A stretch of 64,000 bases of DNA from Pedobacter nototheniae. Its GTDB lineage: Bacteria > Bacteroidota > Bacteroidia > Sphingobacteriales > Sphingobacteriaceae. The translations under genes and the position numbers were made by a program. Where the stretch lies: NCBI RefSeq assembly GCF_004335085.1, contig NZ_RQRS01000027.1:1-64000 (forward strand). Direction: 5' to 3'. Positions 8,698-18,513 of the stretch are shown piece after piece. Position 1 is the first letter of the stretch; every line of letters begins with the position of its first letter. The notes under the pieces are model-generated. The model saw only the letters and a program-made list of their open reading frames with translations. It ran no database searches and was not told where the DNA came from.

Positions 8698-9840
8698 ATG
8701 ACCGAACCAAAACAACGTTTGCTTTCTCTGGATTTTTTTAGAGGACTAACTGTCGCTGCCATGATTTTAGTGAATAATCCGGGCAGTTGGGGCCATATTT
8801 ATGCCCCTTTGGAACATGCAGAATGGAATGGCTGTACGCCAACTGATTTAATTTTTCCCTTTTTCCTCTGGATTGTTGGGGTATCTATCGCTTTTGCCAT
8901 GAGCGGTAGTAAAGCTAATCCTGAAACGCATAAAAAAACAATTTTAAAAGCAATAAAAAGAGGCCTCACTCTTTATTTTCTAGGGTTTTTCCTCGCCATA
9001 TTTGGCAAATTGGTAACCGATTATTCTACTGCCTTTCAAACCGTTAGATTACTAGGCGTATTGCAACGCATCGGGATTGTATTTATCATTAGCAGCATTA
9101 TTTTTATCAAAGCATCTCCTAAAGTAATCTTCAAAACCTTAATTGTAATATTAGCAGTTTATTGGGCATTAATGACTTTTGTTCCTGTACCGGGAATAGG
9201 TTATGCAAACCTTGAAAAGGAAACCAGTTTAGCAGCATGGGTTGATAGAGGTATTTTAACTGAAGCACACACTTGGGCATCATCAAAAACCTGGGATCCT
9301 GAGGGAATTCTAAGTACAATACCTGCAATAGGTACTTGCCTATTCGGAATTTTGGTTGGCATATGGATGCGACGAAAAGATATAGATAACCCTACAAAAG
9401 TGGCTTGGTTATTTACAGTGGGCATATTAACAATCGTGGCTGGCTTATTATGGGATTTACAATTCCCGATAAATAAATCGTTATGGACCAGTTCTTATGT
9501 GCTCTACGCTGGTGGATTAGCATCAGTTGCGCTTGCATTATGCTACTGGATTATAGATGTACAGGGCTTTAAAAAATTTACAACGCCATTTGTAATTTAT
9601 GGGGTAAATGCCATAACTGTATTCTTCCTTTCAGGCTTTATACCACGCCTACTCAACTTTATTTTAATTACTAAACCAGATGGCAAGAAAATTGGTCTGT
9701 TGGCTTACGCTTACAACACTTACTATGCGCCTCATTTTTCCCCAATAAATGCTTCGTTAATGTGGGCAATTAGTTTTGTGCTTGTTTTTTATGTTCTCCT
9801 TTGGTTTATGTACAAAAAGAACATTATTATTAAAGTATAA
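8698..9840 (+). CDS. HGSNAT/NagX-like multi-pass membrane acyltransferase family protein
   Basis: Polytopic inner-membrane protein of the DUF5009/heparan-alpha-glucosaminide N-acetyltransferase-like family. It opens with LLSLDFFRGLTVAAMILVNN, then HAEWNGCTPTDLIFPFFLW. The His of HAEW matches the conserved acyl-accepting His region of HGSNAT. About ten hydrophobic segments cover the 380 residues. Relatives called NagX occur in bacterial GlcNAc-utilisation clusters and are thought to act on or move amino sugars across the membrane, though direct biochemistry is limited. It is followed after 31 bp by the LacI regulator, probably as one transcript. The role in amino-sugar handling is inferred from family and context. 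Confidence 0.82.
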   Translation: MTEPKQRLLSLDFFRGLTVAAMILVNNPGSWGHIYAPLEHAEWNGCTPTDLIFPFFLWIVGVSIAFAMSGSKANPETHKKTILKAIKRGLTLYFLGFFLAIFGKLVTDYSTAFQTVRLLGVLQRIGIVFIISSIIFIKASPKVIFKTLIVILAVYWALMTFVPVPGIGYANLEKETSLAAWVDRGILTEAHTWASSKTWDPEGILSTIPAIGTCLFGILVGIWMRRKDIDNPTKVAWLFTVGILTIVAGLLWDLQFPINKSLWTSSYVLYAGGLASVALALCYWIIDVQGFKKFTTPFVIYGVNAITVFFLSGFIPRLLNFILITKPDGKKIGLLAYAYNTYYAPHFSPINASLMWAISFVLVFYVLLWFMYKKNIIIKV

Positions 9841-9871
9841 GTTCTAAATTGTCAGCTGAATTAAGGAAAGA

Positions 9872-10891
9872 GTGAGAAAAAAAACGACTATATACGACAT
9901 TGCCCAAGAACTTAATGTAACGGTTTCTACAGTTTCAAGAGCATTAAGCGGTTTCCCTGCTATAAGCGATGCCACAAGAAAAGCAGTATTAGAAGTTGCT
10001 AAAAAGCTAAACTACAGTCCAAACAAGTTAGCCTCGGCATTAAAATCAGGTAAAACGTATATTATTGGCGTTATTGTACCCAGCGTACAGGCGCATTTCT
10101 TTGCTTCTGTTATTCACAGTATAGAAGAAGGCTTAAAAAACAGTGGTTACCGCATTATTCTGTATCAATCTAACGAATCAGTTGATAATGAAATTAATGG
10201 AGTAAAAACCTTACTCGAAGCTCAAGTTGATGGAATAATCGCCTCACTATCTTTGGAAACAAGTACTTTCGGCCATTTTAATGAGGTTATTGAACAAAAC
10301 AAACCTTTAATTTTATTTGATCGGGTGCACCAAAGTTTAAATGTGCCCACAGTTACGCTTAATGATTTTGAAGCTGGCTATATGGCTACAGAGCATTTGA
10401 TAAACCAAGGCTATAAAAAAATTGGTTTTATAACGACTCAACATCAAATTAAGATTTTCGACGATCGTTTTAAAGGATATAAAAGCGCATTATTAAAGCA
10501 TAAATTAACTTTTTTAGAAGACCATGTAATTTATGGTGACTTATCAATTTTTGGCGGACAAAAAGGTGCGGAAAAGTTAATGTCAAACAAGAAAAAGCCT
10601 GATGCCATTATCGCTGGAGATGATTTCACGGCTTTAGGCGTGGTAAAAAAATTAAAGGAATTAGGCAAAACTCCGCCACAAGTTGGTGTAATTGGTTTTG
10701 CCAACGAAACCTTTTCAGATTATATCAGCCCTTCTCTTTCCACAATAGATCAGCATCCTAATAAAATGGGATCAGCCTGTGCTGAAATGTTCTTAAAGAT
10801 GATTAAGCATGAAAATCCTTACCAAAATACAGATCACGTTGTATTAAGTCCAACATTGGTGGCCAGAGAATCGACTTTAAACTTAAAATAA
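9872..10891 (+). CDS. LacI-family transcriptional regulator
   Basis: DNA-binding repressor of the LacI/GalR family. The N-terminal helix-turn-helix is clear (TIYDIAQELNVTVSTVSRALSG, residues about 5-26, plus hinge helix NKLASALKSG near 50), followed by a periplasmic-binding-protein-like effector domain to residue 339. The start is GTG at 9872, 31 bp after the acyltransferase stop; the usual KKTTIYDIA family start supports it. A LacI-type dyad at 6453-6462 in the anmK/nagB gap is a plausible target. Its stop codon abuts the stop of the convergent GHL10 gene with no base between. The effector is unknown; an amino-sugar phosphate would fit the locus. Confidence 0.93.
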   Translation: MRKKTTIYDIAQELNVTVSTVSRALSGFPAISDATRKAVLEVAKKLNYSPNKLASALKSGKTYIIGVIVPSVQAHFFASVIHSIEEGLKNSGYRIILYQSNESVDNEINGVKTLLEAQVDGIIASLSLETSTFGHFNEVIEQNKPLILFDRVHQSLNVPTVTLNDFEAGYMATEHLINQGYKKIGFITTQHQIKIFDDRFKGYKSALLKHKLTFLEDHVIYGDLSIFGGQKGAEKLMSNKKKPDAIIAGDDFTALGVVKKLKELGKTPPQVGVIGFANETFSDYISPSLSTIDQHPNKMGSACAEMFLKMIKHENPYQNTDHVVLSPTLVARESTLNLK

Positions 10892-12433
10892 TTATTTAGC
10901 TAGCGGCACTTCTATACCAACGGGGCCGCTCGGTTCGCTCTCATTTTTCAATCTATCAAGTGCAGTAACCAGATAGCTATATCTTTTTCCAGCCTCAACA
11001 CTAGTATCAATAAAAGAAGTATAATCTTCGAAACTGATTTTTAAGATATTTTTAGGGTCAATTATCGAGATTTTTTCGCCTTCGCTAAACCTATAAATCA
11101 CAAAGCCAGAAGATGTTTCACCATCGCTAGCTTTAGCAGGATTTTGCCACTTTAGATGTACACCATCCTTTAGTGCCTCAACAATTAGTGCCTGTGGCGA
11201 GTTGGGTGGCACTTCATCCAGCCAAGGCATTTGTGGTGGTAAAGCCGGATATTTGTAAAAGTCATTTCTTAAAGAATCACCTAAAGCTTTTGCAACGGTA
11301 CTCAATGATTTGGAAGAAAAGAAAACACTTCCTTGCAGCCGATTATTTTCTCTGATATACCTAATTTGATTCGGAATTTCGGATGGATTTCTCCATGCAA
11401 GTTCTGCCCTTGAATTTACAAGATAAGCGCCCTGCCCAACATAAACATGCCTGCCATAACTGTTGTTGCTCCACCAATCTGCTAAAACTCCAAATGGGGC
11501 AACTTTACGTGTAAACGTAAAATATATTTGCGGATTAATATAATCAACCCAACCTTCTTTAATCCATTTTCTACTATCAGCAAAAAGTTCAGCATAATTA
11601 GAAAGTCCACTACTAGCAGATCCTTCCGGATCTTCATATTTGTTTCTCCAAATGCCAAAAGGACTAATTCCAAATTTTACATATTTTTTATAGTGGTGAA
11701 TGCTATCGTCAAGCATCTTAATTAGTAAATCGACATTATTTCTTCGCCAATCCTTAATATTCGAAAACCCATTAGGATATTTGTAAAAAGTGTTTCCGTC
11801 ATTTATTGTTTGTCCTTCGATTTTATAGGGATAGAAATAATCATCAAAATGAATTCCATCCACATCATATTCTTTCACTACATCTAAAATAACCTGTACA
11901 ATGTATTCTCTAACTTCTGGAATGCCGGGATCAAATTGCTTTTTACCACCGTATATAAAAAACCAATCAGGGTGCTTTTTTGCGGCATGCATTTCACTTA
12001 AAACAGTTGTGCTGCTCATACTACCGCGGTATGGATTAAACCATGCATGTAGTTCCATCCCTCTAAAATGAGCCTCTTTAATTGCAAAAGCTAATGGATC
12101 ATAGCCAGGTGCAGGCGCAAGCCCCTGCTTGCCCATTAACCATTGGCTCCATGGCTCTCTTGATTTTGCATACAAAGCATCTCCGGCCGGACGTATTTGT
12201 AAAATAATAGCATTAAAGCCCTGGCTCTTATGTTTTTCGAGTATGCCAATCAATTCTTGTTTTTGCTGATCTACAGTTAAACCCGGCTTAGATGGCCAAT
12301 CGATATTTGTAACGGTGGCTACCCAAACCCCTCTAAATTCTCTTTTTGGTGCAATTTTTGTTAGTGGTTGTGCATTTAGTATATAAGGTGCTATAATTAA
12401 AGTTAAAATTGCGTATAGAAAGTTTTTAAGCAT
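10892..12433 (-). CDS. Secreted GHL10-type glycoside-hydrolase-like protein (DUF187/YngK family)
   Basis: Exported protein with a signal peptide (residues 1-21, ending LNAQ). The body (about 30-400) matches the GHL10 family: FRGVWVATVTNIDWPSKPG near the start, a TIM-barrel pattern, and acidic residues such as DVDGIHFDDYFYPY near 195. The C-terminal 100 residues resemble a fibronectin type III domain (VHLKWQNPAKASDGE ... FVIYRFSEGE). Family members are linked to polysaccharide or peptidoglycan cleavage, but few are characterised. Convergent with the LacI gene. Its place beside anmK and nagB suggests action on cell-wall or amino-sugar polymer; that is inference. Confidence 0.85.
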   Translation of the reverse strand: MLKNFLYAILTLIIAPYILNAQPLTKIAPKREFRGVWVATVTNIDWPSKPGLTVDQQKQELIGILEKHKSQGFNAIILQIRPAGDALYAKSREPWSQWLMGKQGLAPAPGYDPLAFAIKEAHFRGMELHAWFNPYRGSMSSTTVLSEMHAAKKHPDWFFIYGGKKQFDPGIPEVREYIVQVILDVVKEYDVDGIHFDDYFYPYKIEGQTINDGNTFYKYPNGFSNIKDWRRNNVDLLIKMLDDSIHHYKKYVKFGISPFGIWRNKYEDPEGSASSGLSNYAELFADSRKWIKEGWVDYINPQIYFTFTRKVAPFGVLADWWSNNSYGRHVYVGQGAYLVNSRAELAWRNPSEIPNQIRYIRENNRLQGSVFFSSKSLSTVAKALGDSLRNDFYKYPALPPQMPWLDEVPPNSPQALIVEALKDGVHLKWQNPAKASDGETSSGFVIYRFSEGEKISIIDPKNILKISFEDYTSFIDTSVEAGKRYSYLVTALDRLKNESEPSGPVGIEVPLAK

Positions 12434-12641
12434 TATTTTTCTCTGTTTTTTTTATTGAGGGCGCAGGTTTGTGTTATTTACCATACAATAGGAACATCAG
12501 CAAGTAAACGATTTTTTTTAAAAACTCATATAATTATTAGTAAAAATTTTAATTTACGCTCTATTATAGCTCTACGTGTGTTGCCATTTACCTATGAAGA
12601 TACAAAGTATATTAAATTAGAAATACAGAGCACAATTAAAA

Positions 12642-13544
12642 ATGGACCCAAAAATTGTTAATAAAGGTGATAGAAATAAAATTTACCTCCTTATTATTGT
12701 TATCGCAGCCTTAATTGGCACAAACGCTTATTTGTTTTTTAAGGATAAACAACAAAGCAAAAGATTTGTAACTGTTAGCACCGAAAAGGATAAACTTCGC
12801 CTAGAGGTTGAAAAAATAGAGGTTGAACTAGACAAAGTAAATGCTTTAAATCTTAATTTGAATGAAAAGCTAGTTGAAAGTGAAAAGGCTGCTCGAGAGA
12901 AAATTGCCGCGTTAAAGGTAGCTTTACAAAAAGGCGAAATGACACAAGTACAACTTGATAAAGCTTACGCCCAAATTAATGAGCTTAAAGGCTTCGTAAA
13001 AACCTACAACGAACAAATTATTCAGCTTCAAAAAGATAATATCTTTTTAAAGAATAGTCGAGATAGCCTTGCAAATGCAGTAAAAACTATAAGAAATAAG
13101 GCTTCAAATCTTGAAAATGAGAACTCTAATCTAAACGCCAAGGTAAAAACTGCTTCTGCATTGAAGCTTCAAAATGCAGAGGTGATTGCTTTTAGAACAA
13201 AATCCAGTGGTAAAAAAGTTGACGTTACCAAATCTTCAAGTGCAGAAAAGCTGAGTGTTCGTTTTAATATTATCCCTAATGAACTGGCAGAAAAAGGCCA
13301 TCATAATATTTACATTAGAGTATTTGACCCTGCCGGAAATCTTATAGCAAACGAGGGTAATCGTTTTGAAGCTGATGGACAGGAAATGCAATTCAGCCAC
13401 TCCATTTTTATAAACTACAATAATGATGACAGCACTTATGTAGTTGATTGGAAAAACCCAAATCCTTTTATTAAAGGTATCTATACCGTTATTTTATATG
13501 CTGATGGCAGCACAATGGGCAAAGCTCAAATAGATTTAAGATAA
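12642..13544 (+). CDS. Membrane-anchored coiled-coil protein of unknown function
   Basis: I do not recognise a named family. Residues 15-33 form one transmembrane helix (IYLLIIVIAALIGTNAYLFF). Residues 40-185 are a long charged coiled coil rich in Glu, Lys and Leu heptads. The last 110 residues, from about 190, look like a compact beta-domain (SVRFNIIPNELAEKGHHNIYIRVFDPAG) placed outside the cytoplasm. No enzyme motif is seen. It faces the NtrY-like kinase gene convergently. Similar anchored coiled-coil proteins are common in Sphingobacteriales; a structural envelope role is only a guess. Confidence 0.75.
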   Translation: MDPKIVNKGDRNKIYLLIIVIAALIGTNAYLFFKDKQQSKRFVTVSTEKDKLRLEVEKIEVELDKVNALNLNLNEKLVESEKAAREKIAALKVALQKGEMTQVQLDKAYAQINELKGFVKTYNEQIIQLQKDNIFLKNSRDSLANAVKTIRNKASNLENENSNLNAKVKTASALKLQNAEVIAFRTKSSGKKVDVTKSSSAEKLSVRFNIIPNELAEKGHHNIYIRVFDPAGNLIANEGNRFEADGQEMQFSHSIFINYNNDDSTYVVDWKNPNPFIKGIYTVILYADGSTMGKAQIDLR

Positions 13545-13657
13545 TCTTCCCACTTTCCTTTTCATCCCAAATCTCCAATTCCCAAAACCCTTTATATCCT
13601 GGTTTAACCATTAAAGAATTTTTCTTGAAGCATATGGCTATGCAATAATATTAAAGC

Positions 13658-16600
13658 TTACTTAGCCAAAGGGAAGCTTAAATAAAATGTTGTACCCACT
13701 TCTGATATTGAAGTAAAACTAATTGTACCGCCTGCGTTTCCAACTGCCTGTTTTACAAAAGCTAATCCCAATCCAGTACCTGATGTTTTGGTTGTAAAAT
13801 TAGGCACAAATATTTTATCATGTAAAGAGGCAGGGATTCCTTTGCCATCATCCTTTATTTCAATATAAGCATTGCTTTCATCGTTATATAAAACTGTGGT
13901 TATGCAACAAGATCCGTCGCCATCAATAGCTTCAATAGCATTTTTAAATAAGTTGTTAAACGTACGCAGAAGCTGATCTCTATCTGCCATAATCTGCACA
14001 TTAAGATCCGCTTTATTCAATACATTGATCTCAATATTTTCCGTGCTTTTAAATACTTCCCGGGTTTGCTCTATTATAGGCAAAATAGAAAGTTTCTCCA
14101 GATTTGTATCAGGCATTTTAGCAAAATTTGAAAATTCTGAAGCAATTTTTGAAAGGCTATCTATTTGTTCAATAAAGGACTTGCTGAACTTATTAAATTT
14201 AATCTCAAAATTAGGATCCTTTTCTCTCCATGATTTTTCTAACAGCTGCACTCCAAGTTTTAAAGGTGTTAAAGGGTTTTTAATCTCATGTGCAACCTGC
14301 TTTGCCATTTCACGCCATGCACTTTCCCGCTCAGATCGTGCAAGCTTAATTGCACTAGCCTCCAGTGCAGCAATCATACTGTTATACTCTTTTATCAACG
14401 ATCCAATCTCATCGTGCCTGCGCCAAACGATAGGTTCATTTCGTTGCCCTATTTTTGTTCTGCTAATACTTTCCTGTATAAACGTTAGCGGATTTGTTAT
14501 TTGATTGGCTAAAAACACCGCTAATACCCCAATAGCCACAAATACCAGTGCATAAATATTAATCAGGTTACTTACAAAAAGCGCAATTTTATCTTTGTAC
14601 TCTTCCTCATTCGAATAATTTGGTAATCCAATATAGGCAATCGTTTTACTCTGTGCGTTTCGTATTGGCGCATAAGCAGCTGCATAAATTAAGGAACCAA
14701 TTTTTTCTTCTCCATTAATAAACTCTGATCGCTGCAATTCTTTTAAATAAATGTATGCTAATGGCGCAATTTTTCTGCTTATTATTTTGCTTGAAAAAAG
14801 CTTTGGATACGTTGTCATAATCAGATTTCCGTCCAAGTCATAAAGATTTAAATCTGCATTATTGATGTCAGCAAAATTATTAAAATCAGCTATTGCATTT
14901 TCATCATTATTAATAACGCCATGGTTAAAAACCTGCTTTTCATAATTTTGCTGCACCTTTCTAATCTTATCTTTAATTAGGAGATCTTGTTGACTTCTAT
15001 ATTCCTTATCCATATAGAAATAGGTTGTCCACCCAACAATAAGCAAAGTAGCCACAACTGAAAGCACAATAGATAACTGAATACGTGTTTTATAAAGGAT
15101 TTTATTGGCATTAATCATCAGTGATCTATTAATACTAAACCACCCAACTTTATCGTCATCCAGGTTTTTGATTAACCAAATTAAGCCATATAAAACAATA
15201 GAGAATACAATAAACGTTAGAAAAAAGAAAGATAAAGCGGCTAGGCGTTCCACATAAGTTATCTTTTCTTTACTGATGATAACCATTTTAGTTGGCGTTG
15301 GCATATAGATCATATGGCTATACCTTAAAATTTTATCATCATTAGTTACAAAATCATCCAATCTACCTTTAAAAATGCGTCCATCCAACGGGTAAGTAAA
15401 GTTTCCGGTTTGGTTGATTAACTTGTTGTTATTGTACAGGGCGAACGAATAATCTTTAAAGTTTTCTTCACGCATTAATCGTTGATCGCCTAAAAGATCG
15501 GGTAAGCGGTTATTATAGTTATATGGTTTTGAACGAAGTTCGATTATAAAAGTTCCTAATAAATTGCCTTTATCCAGTACTGGTATAATTCCAAAATAAT
15601 CCTGATAGCCGAAAGTGTTATTAACTTGATAGAAATAATTTGAACGTTCAATTTTAACCGAACCAAATTCTACAAGCGTTTTATATTTGGAAATAAGTGG
15701 TTGTGCTTCGGGATTATTAAGTGATTTTTCGCCTTCATCATACGGATAAATTTGGTAATCATACTTTGCTAAATAGCCATCTAAATAATTTTTAAAATGG
15801 TTTTTTAATACCGCGTAATTATTGCCCTCCGCTTTGGTAAAATATTTAACTAAATATGGATCACTAATAATCTGTTGCTCCAAATTACCCAAGGCAATTA
15901 TCGCGTTTGGATCTTCTGATGATTGTACTTTACGTGCAAAGGTTTCGCGAAAGCTACGCTCCTTAATGTCTTTGTATTTAATATATTTTATGGAAGTATT
16001 AAAGGCCAGACAGAAAAAAACAACAGCAAAAAGACCAGTCGAAAAGTAAACCTTTTTCACGTAAACACTTCTGGTTACGATAAAAAGTACGAGTGCAAAA
16101 ATGATAAAGAAAGCGGTAAAATCTGTGATGCATTTGTAAAGAAACATCAGCAAAAAACCTGTTAAAAAGATGATTAGCCGCTCTTTGTTCGTTACATTTA
16201 ATTGTAAACTTACCGTACACGAAATAATAGTGACCAAATAAATGTGAAACCAAACGAGGCACAAAATCACAATACTAACCCAACTGGTACCACTTAGTTT
16301 TAAAATATTAATGATTTCAAAGTTGATTTTCGAATTGTAAATCAAGCCAAAGAAAACATCATCAACAACGAGGGCCATGTAGCCAATTAGAAGCAAAAAC
16401 ACTACATGAATAACAATACCCGCTACTTTACTTCTCCTTAACCAACCACTAAACTTATACTCAGCCCTATGGTTGTACATAAATAATAGCACCCACGTTA
16501 ATGAAAGTACATTTAATAAAAAGTCTCCTAAAGAAGGCATTAACCAACTTTCAGAATAAATTCTTGGATCAAAAAGTTCAAGCGCAAACCGATGGTTAAA

Positions 16601-17395
16601 CCATCCATAATATAAATCGCTCAAACGGGTTGCAAAGAAAAAAAACGAAAGTAGAAATGTTGCTAAAAGAAGGTAACCGCGTTTGGCAATTAACGAGCAA
16701 AGCGAATTAAAAAACATGCAGATGCACAACAGCCCAAGTAGAAAAAACCAAAGTTGTACCCCCGAGTAGTATTTTTCTGCATAGCCAGGCTTAATTTTTA
16801 ATCCAAAAAGAAACTTATTGTCAATACTTTTTATTGCATAAATATCTTTATCATTAAAGCTTGCCAGCGTAAGTTTATTAGATCCTGATAGTAACGGATC
16901 TATATCGTTTTTAAAATATTGATTTTCTTTTACCTGAAATTGGGATTGAACGGTAATTAAAAAGATTAAGTCAAACTCGCCACTTGTACTTTTTATAACA
17001 TCGTACCAGCCATTTGATAAAAATAAAACTGAATGACCTTCTTTTACGGCTGACGGATCAAGATCAGAAACCTTATTTGTACTCCAAAACTTAAGCTGAT
17101 TATTTTGATAGGTTAATAGGTTAATCCCTAATTTCTTTCTGTAAACTTCTATAAAGTTGAGTGCCTTGGCCGGATCGAAATGAAATTTTTTGGCGTTTTC
17201 TATATTGGTTTTATTAGCCAAAAAATTTTGAACGGTTTTTTCACTAATCAATAACTTTTCTTGAATTTCTTTTGAATCTCGTTCTAAAATTTCCGATTTG
17301 GTTGTAAACCTGCTTAATGATATAGATGTTGCTATCAGGCAAAAGCCTAAAACAAGCAGTAGAAATCTGATTTTTACGCCAAAGGTTAATTTCAT
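13658..17395 (-). CDS. Very large membrane sensor histidine kinase, NtrY-like core
   Basis: Inner-membrane sensor kinase of 1245 residues, roughly three times a typical one. The N-terminal 750 residues contain a helix at 8-27, a long periplasmic part, then a cluster of about ten hydrophobic segments around 215-480, another extracytoplasmic part and further helices near 735 and 795. A HAMP linker lies near 960-1015. The H-box is EMAKQVAHEIKNPLTPLKL with the phospho-His near 1033, the NtrY/AtoS-type variant. The ATPase domain shows KDDGKGIP and GTGLGLAFVKQ near the end. No receiver or response regulator gene adjoins it. The sigma-54 activator at 51241 lacks a receiver and so is not an obvious partner. 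The signal is unknown. Confidence 0.88.
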   Translation of the reverse strand: MKLTFGVKIRFLLLVLGFCLIATSISLSRFTTKSEILERDSKEIQEKLLISEKTVQNFLANKTNIENAKKFHFDPAKALNFIEVYRKKLGINLLTYQNNQLKFWSTNKVSDLDPSAVKEGHSVLFLSNGWYDVIKSTSGEFDLIFLITVQSQFQVKENQYFKNDIDPLLSGSNKLTLASFNDKDIYAIKSIDNKFLFGLKIKPGYAEKYYSGVQLWFFLLGLLCICMFFNSLCSLIAKRGYLLLATFLLSFFFFATRLSDLYYGWFNHRFALELFDPRIYSESWLMPSLGDFLLNVLSLTWVLLFMYNHRAEYKFSGWLRRSKVAGIVIHVVFLLLIGYMALVVDDVFFGLIYNSKINFEIINILKLSGTSWVSIVILCLVWFHIYLVTIISCTVSLQLNVTNKERLIIFLTGFLLMFLYKCITDFTAFFIIFALVLFIVTRSVYVKKVYFSTGLFAVVFFCLAFNTSIKYIKYKDIKERSFRETFARKVQSSEDPNAIIALGNLEQQIISDPYLVKYFTKAEGNNYAVLKNHFKNYLDGYLAKYDYQIYPYDEGEKSLNNPEAQPLISKYKTLVEFGSVKIERSNYFYQVNNTFGYQDYFGIIPVLDKGNLLGTFIIELRSKPYNYNNRLPDLLGDQRLMREENFKDYSFALYNNNKLINQTGNFTYPLDGRIFKGRLDDFVTNDDKILRYSHMIYMPTPTKMVIISKEKITYVERLAALSFFFLTFIVFSIVLYGLIWLIKNLDDDKVGWFSINRSLMINANKILYKTRIQLSIVLSVVATLLIVGWTTYFYMDKEYRSQQDLLIKDKIRKVQQNYEKQVFNHGVINNDENAIADFNNFADINNADLNLYDLDGNLIMTTYPKLFSSKIISRKIAPLAYIYLKELQRSEFINGEEKIGSLIYAAAYAPIRNAQSKTIAYIGLPNYSNEEEYKDKIALFVSNLINIYALVFVAIGVLAVFLANQITNPLTFIQESISRTKIGQRNEPIVWRRHDEIGSLIKEYNSMIAALEASAIKLARSERESAWREMAKQVAHEIKNPLTPLKLGVQLLEKSWREKDPNFEIKFNKFSKSFIEQIDSLSKIASEFSNFAKMPDTNLEKLSILPIIEQTREVFKSTENIEINVLNKADLNVQIMADRDQLLRTFNNLFKNAIEAIDGDGSCCITTVLYNDESNAYIEIKDDGKGIPASLHDKIFVPNFTTKTSGTGLGLAFVKQAVGNAGGTISFTSISEVGTTFYLSFPLAK

Positions 17396-17430
17396 CTATG
17401 CGGATAAAGGTATTAATTATTGATAAAAAA

Positions 17431-17545
17431 AGGGTGTTTAAAAGTATAACTATCTGACCAAATTATATCTCATTTTCCATGTGCAAAAACTATGCTACAT
17501 AATCAAAATAGAAATATGTTTGGAGAGTTTACTTTTAAACACCCT
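17431..17545. repeat. Perfect 16-bp inverted repeat with 83-bp interior between fabD and the kinase gene
   Basis: AGGGTGTTTAAAAGTA at 17431-17446 is exactly complementary to 17530-17545. On the minus strand the second arm runs directly into seven T residues, so it could end the fabD transcript as a large-looped terminator. The size (115 bp) and terminal repeats also resemble a small non-autonomous mobile element, but no target duplication is seen. Confidence 0.5.
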
Positions 17546-17565
17546 CTGTTAAGTAGTATTTGTGC

Positions 17566-18447
17566 TTAAGCTATAGTTGCGCTGCTCGTTTGAACCTCGC
17601 GACTCACTTTTTTCACTAATCCTTGTAAAACATTACCTGGCCCAACCTCTACAAATTCTGTAGCGCCATCTGCAATCATGTTTTCTGATGTTTGAGTCCA
17701 CCTTACAGCACCAGTTAACTGTTTAATTAAATTTTCTTTAATCTGAGCTGGATCAGTATAAGGCTTAGCATCAACATTTTGATAAACAGGACATACCGGA
17801 GTATTTACTATTGTATTTTCAATAGCGGCTTGCAATTCAATTTTTGCGGGTTCCATTAAAGGAGAGTGGAAAGCACCACCAACATTTAATTTTAATGCTC
17901 TTTTTGCTCCTGCCTCGGTTAATTTAGCACAAGCCAAATCAATGCCTTCTATACTTCCTGAAATAACAAGCTGCCCTGGGCAATTGTAGTTTGCAGGAAC
18001 AACAACAGCATCAATTTCTGAACAAATTTTCTCTACAACATCATCGGCTAAGCCTAAAATTGCAGCCATAGTTGATGGTTGTGCTTCGCAAGCTTTTTGC
18101 ATTGCATTTGCACGTGCAATTACCAACTTTAATCCATCCTCAAATGTTAATGCATTTGCTGCTACCAAAGCAGAAAACTCACCCAAAGAGTGACCAGCAA
18201 CCATATCAGGCTTAAAGTTATCACCTAAAACTTTAGCTAAAATAACTGAATGCAAGAAAATTGCAGGTTGAGTTACATTTGTTTGCTTAAGCTCTTCATC
18301 GGTACCGCCAAACATAATGTCGCTGATGCGGAAACCAATAATTTCATTTGCTTTTTCAAAAAGTTCTGCAGCTTTTGGATTTTCATAAAGGTCTTTCCCC
18401 ATGCCAACAAACTGCGCTCCCTGTCCGGGAAAAATATATGCTTTCAT
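17566..18447 (-). CDS. fabD: ACP S-malonyltransferase
   Basis: Transfers malonyl from malonyl-CoA to acyl carrier protein, the entry step of fatty-acid elongation in the cytoplasm. The start FPGQGAQFVGMG is diagnostic, the nucleophile elbow GHSLGEF places the active Ser at residue 87, and GAFHSPLMEPA supplies the catalytic His in the second half. The C-terminal VEVGPGNVLQGLVKK is standard. Length 293 is normal. It lies 66 bp downstream of folE on the same strand and may be the last gene of the pterin transcript. No other fab genes are adjacent. Confidence 0.97.
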   Translation of the reverse strand: MKAYIFPGQGAQFVGMGKDLYENPKAAELFEKANEIIGFRISDIMFGGTDEELKQTNVTQPAIFLHSVILAKVLGDNFKPDMVAGHSLGEFSALVAANALTFEDGLKLVIARANAMQKACEAQPSTMAAILGLADDVVEKICSEIDAVVVPANYNCPGQLVISGSIEGIDLACAKLTEAGAKRALKLNVGGAFHSPLMEPAKIELQAAIENTIVNTPVCPVYQNVDAKPYTDPAQIKENLIKQLTGAVRWTQTSENMIADGATEFVEVGPGNVLQGLVKKVSREVQTSSATIA

Positions 18448-18513
18448 ACGCTCAAATCCCTAAAAGGGAAATTTATACTTAGTTAAAATATCTTAAATAA
18501 TGGTTTATCTGCT

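Noticed and set aside
12455-12661. 68-codon plus-strand frame before the coiled-coil protein gene
   Set aside because: It overlaps the following start, has no family resemblance and covers the region expected to hold the promoters of two divergent genes.
14025-14504. 159-codon plus-strand open frame inside the large kinase gene
   Set aside because: It lies wholly antisense to the H-box and HAMP region of a clear kinase and shows no domain; a shadow frame.
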